A model generated the notes under the pieces. The model was not told the DNA's origin, did not search any database, and was given only the letters and a program-made list of their open reading frames with translations. Shown here piece after piece: positions 33,910-41,846 of a stretch of DNA of 64,000 nt; position 1 is the first letter of the stretch; each line of letters opens with the position of its first letter. Position numbers and translations under genes: made by a program. Source of the stretch: Hyphomicrobiales bacterium (GTDB lineage: Bacteria; Pseudomonadota; Alphaproteobacteria; Rhizobiales; Beijerinckiaceae); contig SEEM01000001.1 of assembly GCA_004144595.1 (NCBI GenBank), forward strand, positions 1 to 64,000, written 5' to 3'.

Positions 33910-35688
33910 GTGGCCGAAGCTGACAAGAACGACAAGAAAGCCCGGCCTGATTTCCGCTCGCTCGCGACTTTCTGGCCCTATGCGCGGGCGCAGAAGCGCA
34001 GGATCGCGCTCGCGCTCATTGCCCTGATCGTCGCATCGCTGGCGACGCTGGCGCTGCCAGTGGCAGTGCGCCGCGTCATCGATGTCGGTTTCGCCGGCGG
34101 CGAGCGCCAGCTCGCCGACAGCTATTTCATCCTGCTGATCGGCGTGGTCGGCGTGCTCGCGCTGGCGAGCTCGGCGCGCTTCTATCTCGTCATGACGGTG
34201 GGCGAGCGCATCGTCGCGTCGCTCCGCGCCGATGTCTTCCGTCACCTGACCCGGCTGGAGCCGGCCTTCTTCGATTCGAGCCGGGCGGGCGATCTCGTAT
34301 CGCGGCTCACGGCCGACACCACCCAGATCAAGTCGACCTTCGCCTCGACCGCCTCGATCGCGCTGCGTAACGCTATCATGGCGCTGGGCGCGCTGGCGAT
34401 GATGGTGGCGACGAGCCCGCGGCTCTCCGCGATCGTCATCGGCGTCATCCCGCTGATCGTCGTCCCGCTGGTCCTGTCCGGTCGTTCCGTGCGGCGCCGC
34501 TCGCGGGCGGCGCAGGACCGGCTCGCCGATGCCTCCGCCTTCGCGGCCGAGGCCGTCGGCGCCATCCGCACGATGCAGTCCTTCGGCGCGGCCGGCCAGA
34601 CTTCGGCGCGCTTCGAGGGCGCGTCCGACGACGCCTATTCGGCCTCGCGTGAAGCCACGGCCTCGCGGGCGCTGCTCTCGGGCGTCGCGATCTTCCTGGT
34701 CAGCGCCAGCGTGGTCTGCGTGCTCTGGGTCGGGGCGACCGAGGTGTTCGACGGGCGGATGACAGGCGGGCGGCTCTCGCAGTTCATCCTCTATGCGGTC
34801 CTGGCGGCGAGCTCGCTCGGCCAGCTCTCCGAGGTCTATGGCGACATCAGCGCCGCTGCCGGCGCCTCCAGCCGCCTTGGCGAGATCCTCGTACTGAAGC
34901 CGGCCATCGCCGCCCCGCCCCATCCCAAGCCGATGCCGGCACCCTCGCTCGGCGAGTTCGCCTTCGAGAACGTTTCCTTCAGCTATCCCGGGCGCGTGAG
35001 CCCCGCACTGTCGGATTTGAGCTTCACCGTCAGGCCAGGCGAGCGGATCGCGCTGGTCGGCCCCTCAGGCGCCGGCAAGAGCACGGTGCTGCAACTCGCG
35101 CTGCGCTTCTACGACCCGCAGCACGGGCGCGTCGTCGTCGACGGCGTGGCTGGGCCCGAGGCCGATCCGGAGACCTGGCGCGAGCGCTTCGCGCTGGTGC
35201 CGCAGGAGCCGACGGTGTTCGGCGTCTCGGTACGCGACAATATCGCCTATGGCCGCCCTGGCGCTTCGCAGGAGGAGGTCGAGGCCGCGGCAAGGCTCGC
35301 GGCGGCGGACGAGTTCATTCGCGCCCTGCCGGAGGGCTACGCGACGGTTGTCGGCGAGCGCGGCGTGACGCTGTCCGGCGGGCAGCGCCAGCGCCTCGCC
35401 ATCGCGCGGGCGATCCTGAAGGACGCGCCGATCCTGCTGCTCGACGAGGCGACCTCGGCACTCGATTCCGAAAGCGAGCGGGCGGTGCAGGACGCGCTCG
35501 ACCGGCTGATGCAGGGCCGCACCACGCTGGTGGTGGCGCATCGGCTGGCGACCATCCTCTCGGCCGACCGCATCCTCGTCATGGAGGACGGGCGCATCGT
35601 CGAGGAGGGCAGCCATGCCGAGCTCAAGGCGCGGGGCGGGCTCTATGCGCGGCTGGCGGCGCTGCAATTCGGGCTGGAGGCGGCGTAG
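33910..35688 (+). CDS. MsbA-like ABC exporter (fused permease and ATPase)
   Basis: 592-aa half-transporter. Residues about 30-310 form a six-helix ABC exporter domain (IALALIALIVASLATLALPV and later RTMQSFGAAGQTSARFEGA, the coupling region). The ATPase domain has Walker A GPSGAGKST, Q-loop LVPQEPTVFG, signature LSGGQRQRLAIARAILKDAP, Walker B ILLLDEATSALD and switch His in VVAHRLATI. It probably acts as a homodimer exporting a lipid or hydrophobic compound. The GTG at 33910 is favoured by AGGAG 9 nt upstream; an upstream start at 33883 is possible. Divergent from rpmE. Confidence 0.9.
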   Translation: MAEADKNDKKARPDFRSLATFWPYARAQKRRIALALIALIVASLATLALPVAVRRVIDVGFAGGERQLADSYFILLIGVVGVLALASSARFYLVMTVGERIVASLRADVFRHLTRLEPAFFDSSRAGDLVSRLTADTTQIKSTFASTASIALRNAIMALGALAMMVATSPRLSAIVIGVIPLIVVPLVLSGRSVRRRSRAAQDRLADASAFAAEAVGAIRTMQSFGAAGQTSARFEGASDDAYSASREATASRALLSGVAIFLVSASVVCVLWVGATEVFDGRMTGGRLSQFILYAVLAASSLGQLSEVYGDISAAAGASSRLGEILVLKPAIAAPPHPKPMPAPSLGEFAFENVSFSYPGRVSPALSDLSFTVRPGERIALVGPSGAGKSTVLQLALRFYDPQHGRVVVDGVAGPEADPETWRERFALVPQEPTVFGVSVRDNIAYGRPGASQEEVEAAARLAAADEFIRALPEGYATVVGERGVTLSGGQRQRLAIARAILKDAPILLLDEATSALDSESERAVQDALDRLMQGRTTLVVAHRLATILSADRILVMEDGRIVEEGSHAELKARGGLYARLAALQFGLEAA

Positions 35689-35698
35689 GGCGCCACAC

Positions 35699-35800
35699 GT
35701 CATGTACGGGTGGAGCGAAGCGCAGACCCGATAATCTCAAGCAGAATAAGGCTCCGGCCCCCATCGGTCACGAGATGCTCGGGTCAGGCCCGAGAATGAC
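35699..35800. repeat. Intergenic palindromic repeat, diverged family A copy
   Basis: GTCATGTACGGG at the left, CCCGAGAATGAC at the right, with GCTCGGGTCAGGCCCGAG inside. More diverged than its siblings. Between convergent ABC exporter and OmpA-like genes. Confidence 0.7.
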
Positions 35801-35816
35801 GACCTGAGCGGCCCCC

Positions 35817-36836
35817 TCAGCGCTCCGTGATCTTGAATTCGATACGGCGGTTGCGGCGGTGGGCCTCGTCGGTATTGGCGACGTCGAGCGGCTGGTATTC
35901 GCCGAAGCCGGTCGCGGCGACGCGATCGGTCGGAAGGCCCCTCGAGATCAGGTATTCCACCACCGCGATGGCGCGGGCCGAGGAGAGATACCAGTTCGAG
36001 GGGAACTGGGCCGACCTGATCGGCCGGTTGTCGGTATGGCCGTCGACGCGCAGAATCCAGGGCAGATCCGGCGGCATCTCGTTGCCGAGATCGAGCAGGA
36101 TGGTGGCGAGCTTGTCGAGCTCGCCCTTGCCCTCGGGCTTCAGCACGGCCTGGCCGGCATCGAAGAAGACCTCCGACTGGAACACGAAGCGGTCGCCGAC
36201 GACGCGGATGTCCGGCCGTGTGCCGAGGACCTGACGCAGGCGCCCGAAGAAGTCCGAGCGATAGCGCGCGAGTTCCTGCACGCGCTGGGCCAGGGCGACG
36301 TTGAGCCGTGAGCCGAGCTCGGAGATGCGGGCCTGCGAATCCTTGTCCTTGGCCTCGGAGGCGGCGAGCGCCTCTTCAAGGGCCGCAAGCTGGCGGCGCA
36401 TCGCCTGGATCTGCTGGTTGACGAGATCGACCGTCGCCTGGGCGCGGGCCGAAAGCTGCTTCTCGGCATCCAGCGCCTTTTGCGATTCGGCGAGCTGGGC
36501 CCCGGCGTTGCTTCCAGCTTGCGTTTCGATCAGGCCTTGCAGGCGGGCGCGGTCGCCCTGTGCCTGCGCCAGCGACGACTGCATGAGCTGCAAGCTTTCC
36601 TGCGCCTGCCGGTTGGAGGAGCGCTCGAGCGCGAGCAGGTCCGTCAGTTCCGAGATTTGCCTGTTGAGGCGTTCCAGCGCCGTGTCCTTGCCGGTGAGCT
36701 CCTGCGACAGGAAGAACTGGCCGAGCACGAAGACGGTGAGCAGAAAGACGATCCCGATCAGCATCGTCGACAGCGCGTCGACGAAGCCGGGCCAGAAATT
36801 CGGTTCCTCGCGGCGATGGGCGCGGGAGAGTGCCAT
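35817..36836 (-). CDS. MotB/OmpA-like peptidoglycan-binding stator protein
   Basis: 339-aa inner-membrane protein with a periplasmic OmpA domain. A single helix near the N-terminus carries an Asp in the MotB/ZorB position: FWPGFVDALSTMLIGIVFLL. Next comes a long coiled coil (about residues 50-195). The C-terminal OmpA domain has VDGHTDNRPI, NWYLSSARAIAVVEYLISRG and HRRNRRIEFKI. Start at 36836 with AGGA 9 nt upstream. With the next upstream gene it forms a putative proton-driven motor; it is not the flagellar MotB (no plug region recognised, no flagellar genes near). Confidence 0.85.
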   Translation of the reverse strand: MALSRAHRREEPNFWPGFVDALSTMLIGIVFLLTVFVLGQFFLSQELTGKDTALERLNRQISELTDLLALERSSNRQAQESLQLMQSSLAQAQGDRARLQGLIETQAGSNAGAQLAESQKALDAEKQLSARAQATVDLVNQQIQAMRRQLAALEEALAASEAKDKDSQARISELGSRLNVALAQRVQELARYRSDFFGRLRQVLGTRPDIRVVGDRFVFQSEVFFDAGQAVLKPEGKGELDKLATILLDLGNEMPPDLPWILRVDGHTDNRPIRSAQFPSNWYLSSARAIAVVEYLISRGLPTDRVAATGFGEYQPLDVANTDEAHRRNRRIEFKITER

Positions 36837-36862
36837 CCGTCAGCGTCCTGACTTTATATCGT

Positions 36863-36909
36863 GTCGCATTTTCTTCACGCGAACCGGTCTCCACTTCGCT
36901 CGAAAACAC
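36863..36909. repeat. Family C-like repeat in the stator gene gap
   Basis: GTGTCGCATTTTC...GAAAACAC ends enclose GCGAACCGGTCTCCACTTCGC, the well-known rhizobial intergenic pattern. It fills the 91-bp gap between the MotA-like and OmpA-like cistrons. Confidence 0.6.
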
Positions 36910-36927
36910 TCCGCTGCGCCGCCGGCA

Positions 36928-37938
36928 TCATGGCTCGGTGATCTGGTCGGCGGTAAGGCGATCGATCAGGCGCTTCAGGTCCTTCTCCCGCGAGGCCTGC
37001 GCCTCGACCCAGTCGCGGATCATCTGCTGCTCGGAGCGCATGTGCTGGACGAGGCCCTGGATGCCTTCGGCCAGATTGGAGAGGGCCTGCGTCGCCGCGC
37101 GGTTGTTGGAGGCGCCGTCGGCCATGGCGGCACTGAGCTGCTCGAAGCGGTCCGCCAGGGGATTGCCGACTGCCAGCATGGCGGCGGGTGCCTCGACCGT
37201 GCCGGTGCGGCTGCCAAGCCAGCTCTCGACCTCGTTGCGGAAGCGGCGCTGGGCCTGCCCGACCTGAAGATCGAGGAAGCCCAGGATCAGCGAGCCGGCG
37301 ATGCCGAAAAGCGAGGACGAGAAGGACAGGCCCATGCCGGCCAGCGGGGCGGAGAGGCCGGCCTTCAATTCATCGAAGAGCACGCCGGCCTCGGCGCCGG
37401 TGCGCAGCGACTTGATGACGCCGCCGACCGAGCCGACCGTATCGAGCAGGCCCCAGAAGGTGCCGAGCAGGCCGAGGAAGACCAGCAGGCCGCCGAGATA
37501 GCGCAACACCTCGCGGCCGTCGTCGAGCCGGACGGCGATCGATTCGAGCACCGAGGCGGCCTGGGCCGGGGCGAGGGTGCCATGCGCCAGCGCCGGCAAG
37601 ACGGGGCCCAGCGGCGCGATGACCTGGCCGCGGCGGATATCGGCGGACGCAGGCGCCACGGCGAGGCTCGTCGCCGCGCGCGCCTCGCTGTGGAGGCGCC
37701 AGAGTTCGCGCAGGGCGATCAGGCAGCCGACGAGCAGCGCGCCCAGGATGAGGCCGTTCAGCCCCGGATTGGTCATGAAGGCCGTGACCAGCCCGGCCTG
37801 CAGGATGAAGCCGAGGAAGCCGATCAGGGCGAGGAACAGGACCGCGCGGACGATGTAACGGAGCGGTCTGGAGAAGCGAACCTGCGTCCGCCCGGTTGCG
37901 GCCGTTGCCGGCTCGGCCGCGTAATCCTCAGTCGCCAT
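36928..37938 (-). CDS. MotA/TolQ/ExbB-like proton channel protein
   Basis: 336-aa inner-membrane protein. Four hydrophobic segments, at about 28-55, 60-80, 145-172 and 190-218, including GGLLVFLGLLGTFWGLLDTV and AGMGLSFSSSLFGIAGSLIL, which match the TolQ/ExbB/MotA channel helices. A cytosolic tail with coiled-coil character (about 230-330) ends REKDLKRLIDRLTADQITEP. Larger than ExbB (about 240 aa) and ordered like ZorA with a C-terminal tail, but no zorC/zorD/zorE effector gene is adjacent. Start at 37938 (MATEDYAAEP). Paired with the OmpA-like gene downstream. Confidence 0.82.
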   Translation of the reverse strand: MATEDYAAEPATAATGRTQVRFSRPLRYIVRAVLFLALIGFLGFILQAGLVTAFMTNPGLNGLILGALLVGCLIALRELWRLHSEARAATSLAVAPASADIRRGQVIAPLGPVLPALAHGTLAPAQAASVLESIAVRLDDGREVLRYLGGLLVFLGLLGTFWGLLDTVGSVGGVIKSLRTGAEAGVLFDELKAGLSAPLAGMGLSFSSSLFGIAGSLILGFLDLQVGQAQRRFRNEVESWLGSRTGTVEAPAAMLAVGNPLADRFEQLSAAMADGASNNRAATQALSNLAEGIQGLVQHMRSEQQMIRDWVEAQASREKDLKRLIDRLTADQITEP

Positions 37939-38036
37939 GCGTCGTGTTCCGTTCGCCTCGGAGTGCGGGAGGACTGTCGCCTCCCACGCCGCCGGGATCA
38001 AGCACGAAAGAGCAACAGTTTGGTGGTGCTAAGGTT

Positions 38037-38828
38037 TCAGGCAGCCGCGGTCTTGAGAGCCTGGCTGAGCGCGCGCTCGCCGGCCTCGTTGCCGCAGATG
38101 ATGTCCTTGGCACTCGTCATCGGCTTGCCGTCGAGCGTGCCGAAGGTGCCGCCGGCCTCGCGGATCAGCACCGCGCCGGCCGCGAAATCCCAGGTGTTGA
38201 GGCCCCGTTCCCAGTAGGCATCCATGCGGCCGGCGGCGACATAGGCGATGTCGAGCGCGGCCGAGCCCATGCGGCGGACATTGGCGAAGCGCGGCATCAC
38301 GGCCGCAAGCTCGCGCAGGAACTGGCCGTGGCCGCCCTTGCCGATATGCGGGATGCCGGTGCCGATCAGCATTTCGGTGGGCTCGTTGCGGCCGGAGACG
38401 CGCAGGCGGCGGTTGTTGACGAAGGCGCCCTTGCCCTTCTCGGCCATGAACATCTCATCCTTGGCCGCGTCGTAGATCACCCCGGCGATGAACTGGTTGT
38501 CGCGCTCGAGCGCGACCGAGATGTTCCAGTGCGGGATGCCGCGCAGGAAGTTGTGGGTGCCGTCGAGCGGGTCGATATGCCAGCGGTTGCTCTCGTCGGT
38601 GCCGTGGACGACCCCGCTCTCCTCCATGACGAAGCCGTAGCCGGGGCGGGCCTTCTCCAGTGACTCGCGCAGGATCTCCTCGGCCTTATGATCGGCCTTC
38701 GAGACGAAGTCGCCGGGGCCCTTGGCGAGGACCTGCAGGTTTTCGACCTCGCCGAAATCGCGCTTCAGCGAGCGGGACGCCTTCATCACGGCGTCGGTCA
38801 TCACGGTCATCAAGGGGGAGCGGATCAT
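38037..38828 (-). CDS. suhB: Inositol monophosphatase family protein
   Basis: 263-aa Mg-dependent, Li-sensitive phosphatase fold. VSKADHKAEEILRESLEKA, MEESGVVHG (first metal Glu), WHIDPLDGTHNFLRGIPHWN (metal-binding DPLDGT), and the C-terminal WDFAAGAVLIREAGG (last Asp) are all present. SuhB-type members also act in rRNA antitermination; the gene name is therefore tentative. Start at 38828 has GAGG 6 nt upstream. Stands 98 bp downstream of the MotA-like start region on the same strand. Confidence 0.88.
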   Translation of the reverse strand: MIRSPLMTVMTDAVMKASRSLKRDFGEVENLQVLAKGPGDFVSKADHKAEEILRESLEKARPGYGFVMEESGVVHGTDESNRWHIDPLDGTHNFLRGIPHWNISVALERDNQFIAGVIYDAAKDEMFMAEKGKGAFVNNRRLRVSGRNEPTEMLIGTGIPHIGKGGHGQFLRELAAVMPRFANVRRMGSAALDIAYVAAGRMDAYWERGLNTWDFAAGAVLIREAGGTFGTLDGKPMTSAKDIICGNEAGERALSQALKTAAA

Positions 38829-38921
38829 CGGAAACCTCTTGCGCGCCGGTGAGGCGCGATGAGCCAGCGGCGCAAATCTCGCGCCCGGCAAAAATTTAGC
38901 GAGCCGTCACTTGCGCGGGTC

Positions 38922-39839
38922 TTAGGGCGCCGTCAAGACGGCGCTGCTGATCCGACCGGCGGCCATGCGGGCGGCGCGGGCCTGCTGCTCGGGATTGAGC
39001 CGCTCGAACAGGTCGTCGAGCGCGTCGTCCTTGAGGCCTTGCGACCGGGCCGCGAGATGCCAGGCCGCCGCCTCGATCGTGTCCGGCGCGATGCCGAGCC
39101 CGAACTGGTAGAGCTTGGCGAGACGGTTCTGGGCGATCGGATTGCCCTGCCAGGCAGCGCGCAGGAACAGGCTGGCCGCGGCGGCCTCGTCCTTCTCCAC
39201 GCCCGTGCCGTTGAACAGCATGATGGCGTATTCGAGCTCGCCGGGGAGGTTGCCCGCCGCGGCCGCCTGCTTCATCCAGCGGGCCGCGACCTCTTCGCTG
39301 GCCGGCATGCCGCGTCCCTGCTTGGCCAGCACGCCGAGCGCGTACAGGGCGTCTCCGACCCGGGCCTTCGCCGCGATTTGGAGGCAGGCGACGGCGCGCT
39401 TGTCATCCTCCTGCCGGTTGGCCGCGAGCAGGGCGATGGCGAGATTATAGTTGGCGGCCGGATGTCCGGCAGCGGCGGCTTTCTCCAGCAAGGCGCCGGC
39501 CCTGGCCGGATCGCGCTTGCCGCTCTTCTCGTCGAGAAGCTGCGTCGCCAGCGCAAAGGCGGCGTTGATATCGCCGCGCGCTTCGGCGCGCTCGTACCAT
39601 TCGGTCGCGACCTTCTGGTCCGGCACGACGCCGAGGCCCTGACGATAGAGTTCGCCGAGGAGGGTCATGGCGGCGGCATCGGAGCTGTCGGCCTCGATGC
39701 GCTTGAGCGCCTCGGCCAACGCACGGCGGTAATGGCCGGCCTGATAGGCGCCATAGGCGGCGTCCGGCGTCGGCGCCGCCTCGGCCGGGCCTGCGAGGAG
39801 GATACCGGCGAGCAGGGCGAGCCCGGCAAGCCGCTTCAT
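38922..39839 (-). CDS. Exported Sel1-like repeat protein
   Basis: 305-aa protein. Signal peptide MKRLAGLALLAGILLAGPAEA with cleavage after AEA. Then Sel1-like tetratricopeptide repeats such as LLGELYRQGLGVVPDQKVAT, YERAEARGDINAAFALATQL and LAKLYQFGLGIAPDTIEAA. Periplasmic interaction scaffold of unknown target. Start overlaps the stop of the upstream ThiE-like gene by ATGA (39836-39839). Confidence 0.85.
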   Translation of the reverse strand: MKRLAGLALLAGILLAGPAEAAPTPDAAYGAYQAGHYRRALAEALKRIEADSSDAAAMTLLGELYRQGLGVVPDQKVATEWYERAEARGDINAAFALATQLLDEKSGKRDPARAGALLEKAAAAGHPAANYNLAIALLAANRQEDDKRAVACLQIAAKARVGDALYALGVLAKQGRGMPASEEVAARWMKQAAAAGNLPGELEYAIMLFNGTGVEKDEAAAASLFLRAAWQGNPIAQNRLAKLYQFGLGIAPDTIEAAAWHLAARSQGLKDDALDDLFERLNPEQQARAARMAAGRISSAVLTAP

Positions 39840-40489
39840 CGCGCGGTCTTCCGCGCGGCGCAGTTCGCGATCGCGCTGTTGGCCTGCTCGACCAGGGCGC
39901 GGATGTCCTGGCCCTCGTCGAAAGCCCAGGCGCCGAGCGCGACGAATTCCGCGCCGGTCTCGGCCAGCGCCGGGACGGATTCGGCATCGGGGGCATAGGC
40001 GACGCAGGGCGTCTCGAAAATCTCGGCCCACCAGCCGGCGCGCTCGACCACCGCGGCCAGCGGCGGCATCGAGCCGTCCAGGCGGGGCTCGCCGAACATC
40101 ACGTAATCGACGCTGGCCTCGCCGGCATCCATCGCGTCGTGGCGGGCGCGCAAGCCACCGATGCCGATGATGCGCTCGCTCTTCAGGCTGGAGCGCGCCT
40201 CGGCGACCGCGGCCGGTCCGCCAGTGAGATGGACGCCGTCGGCGCCGCCGCGCGCGGCCACGAGCGCGGTGTCCTCGACGACCAGCGCGACGTTGTTGGC
40301 CTGGACCGGTCCGGCGAGGCGCTTGACGCGCTCGATCCGGCTGCGGTCGTCGCCGGGCGTCAGGCGCAGCAGCACGGCTGCGACATCGCCGCCGGCCATG
40401 GCCTGCATCAGGCGAAAGGCCATGGCCTCCGCGTCCGCGACGGGAGGAGTGACGAGCATCAGGCGAGTGGAGAAGGATTGTGTGGTCAT
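39836..40489 (-). CDS. Thiamine-phosphate-synthase-like protein (ThiE/TenI superfamily)
   Basis: 217-aa TIM-barrel protein. VEDTALVAARGGADGVHLTG and IIGIGGLRARHDAMDAGEAS, DYVMFGEPRL follow the ThiE/TenI plan, but the usual HLGQ(E)D is HLTGG and the GPVFPTxTK loop is replaced, so true thiamine-phosphate synthesis is doubtful. It is coupled on both sides by 4-nt overlaps to benE and to the Sel1 gene. Confidence 0.7.
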   Translation of the reverse strand: MTTQSFSTRLMLVTPPVADAEAMAFRLMQAMAGGDVAAVLLRLTPGDDRSRIERVKRLAGPVQANNVALVVEDTALVAARGGADGVHLTGGPAAVAEARSSLKSERIIGIGGLRARHDAMDAGEASVDYVMFGEPRLDGSMPPLAAVVERAGWWAEIFETPCVAYAPDAESVPALAETGAEFVALGAWAFDEGQDIRALVEQANSAIANCAARKTAR

Positions 40490-41640
40490 GATTTGCTGCG
40501 CAAACGGCCCGCAGCGAAGTCCAATGTCAAGACCGCAAGTCCGGCAACTAGGCTCCAGAAGGCCGAACCGATGCCGAAAAGCGAAAGGCTGGAGGCGGCG
40601 ATCGCGAAGGTGACGACAGCGGCGAAGCGCTCCTTGTCCGAGGACATGGCCTGCCCGAGCGCGCCGGTGAGCGAGCCGATCAGCCCCAGCCCCGCCACGG
40701 CGACGATCAGCGCCTTGGGCAGGGCCAGCAACAGCGCGATCAACAGCCCGGTGCAGGCGGCGACGACGAAATAGAACAGGCCGTAGAGCACGCCGGCCTT
40801 CCAGCGCTGGGCCGGATCGGAATGGGTGTCGGCGCCGGTGCAGATGGAGGCCGATATCGCAGCCATGTTGGTCATGTGCGCGCCGAAAGGCGCGGTCAGG
40901 AGAGAGCTCAGGCCCGTCACGAACAGCGAAGGCGCGGTCGGAGGATTATAACCGGCGGCGCGCAGCACGGCGAAGCCCGGCAGGTTCTGGGCGGCCATGG
41001 TGACGAGGTAGAGCGGGATGCCGATTCCGAGCATGGCGGGAATATCGAAGCGCGGCGTGACGAATTCGAGGCCGCTCAGCGTCATTGCGCCGGCAGGCCA
41101 AGAGCTGAGGCCGCCGAGAAAACTGATCGCGATGCCGGCGACGAGTGCGGCGATGACGCCCAGGAAGGGATTGAGCAGCCGCGCGACGAGGAAGACGGCA
41201 AGCAGCGGCAGCACGAGTCCAGGCGAGAGCCGCATCTCGTCGAAGACCGCGACGACGAAGCGGAAGATGACGCCGGCGAGCATCGCGGCAGCGACCGGCA
41301 TCGGGATGCGCTCGATCAGCCTGCCGAGCGGGCGGAAGGCTGCGGTCAGCATGATCAGCAAGGCCGCGCCCAGGAAGGCGCCGACGGCGGATGCCATGTC
41401 GAAGCCGGTCACGGCCGCGATCAGCGCCGCTCCCGGCGTCGACCAGGCGCAGATCATCGGCATGCGATAGCGCCAGGACAGGAACAGGCTGGAAGCGCCG
41501 GTCGCGAGGCAGAGCGCGGCGATCCAGGAGATGGTCTGGCCGTGCGTGGCGCCGAGCGCCTGCGCGGCTTGCAGGATGACGGCGACGGAGGCGGCGAAGC
41601 CGACGAAGACCGCGACCAGGGCAGAGAAGACGATCGACAT
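40486..41640 (-). CDS. benE: Benzoate/H+ symporter family (BenE) transporter
   Basis: 384-aa membrane protein with about 12 helices. VILQAAQALGATHGQTISWI, CAWSTPGAALIAAV and VAAAMLAGVIFRFVVAVFDE are BenE/YdcO family signatures; GAHMTNMAAISASICTG is the conserved central loop. Proton-coupled import of benzoate or a related acid is the family role. The start is uncertain: ATG 41640 gives the family-like length and upstream codons to 41784 are poorly conserved in character. First gene of an overlapping trio. Confidence 0.85.
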   Translation of the reverse strand: MSIVFSALVAVFVGFAASVAVILQAAQALGATHGQTISWIAALCLATGASSLFLSWRYRMPMICAWSTPGAALIAAVTGFDMASAVGAFLGAALLIMLTAAFRPLGRLIERIPMPVAAAMLAGVIFRFVVAVFDEMRLSPGLVLPLLAVFLVARLLNPFLGVIAALVAGIAISFLGGLSSWPAGAMTLSGLEFVTPRFDIPAMLGIGIPLYLVTMAAQNLPGFAVLRAAGYNPPTAPSLFVTGLSSLLTAPFGAHMTNMAAISASICTGADTHSDPAQRWKAGVLYGLFYFVVAACTGLLIALLLALPKALIVAVAGLGLIGSLTGALGQAMSSDKERFAAVVTFAIAASSLSLFGIGSAFWSLVAGLAVLTLDFAAGRLRSKS

Positions 41641-41846
41641 GGTGCGGGAAGCCGGCTGGAACAGAAGCAAGTTTGCGTTGAACCAGAAATCGCGAGAGGC
41701 GGAAAGGGCCGATGGCGGAGCGGCGGGCCAGCCCCAGGCGTTTGCCTGCGCCCGAGATCGGTCCTCGCAGGGAAAATCTGTCATGCGGCTGTCAATGGCT
41801 GGGTCTAGCTGCGCATTATTCCAGATCCAAGCGACCGAGGCCGGCC

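Noticed and set aside
35817-37938. A Zorya-type phage-defence system.
   Set aside because: The stator pair looks ZorAB-like but no zorC, zorD or zorE neighbour exists; flanks are an ABC exporter and a phosphatase.
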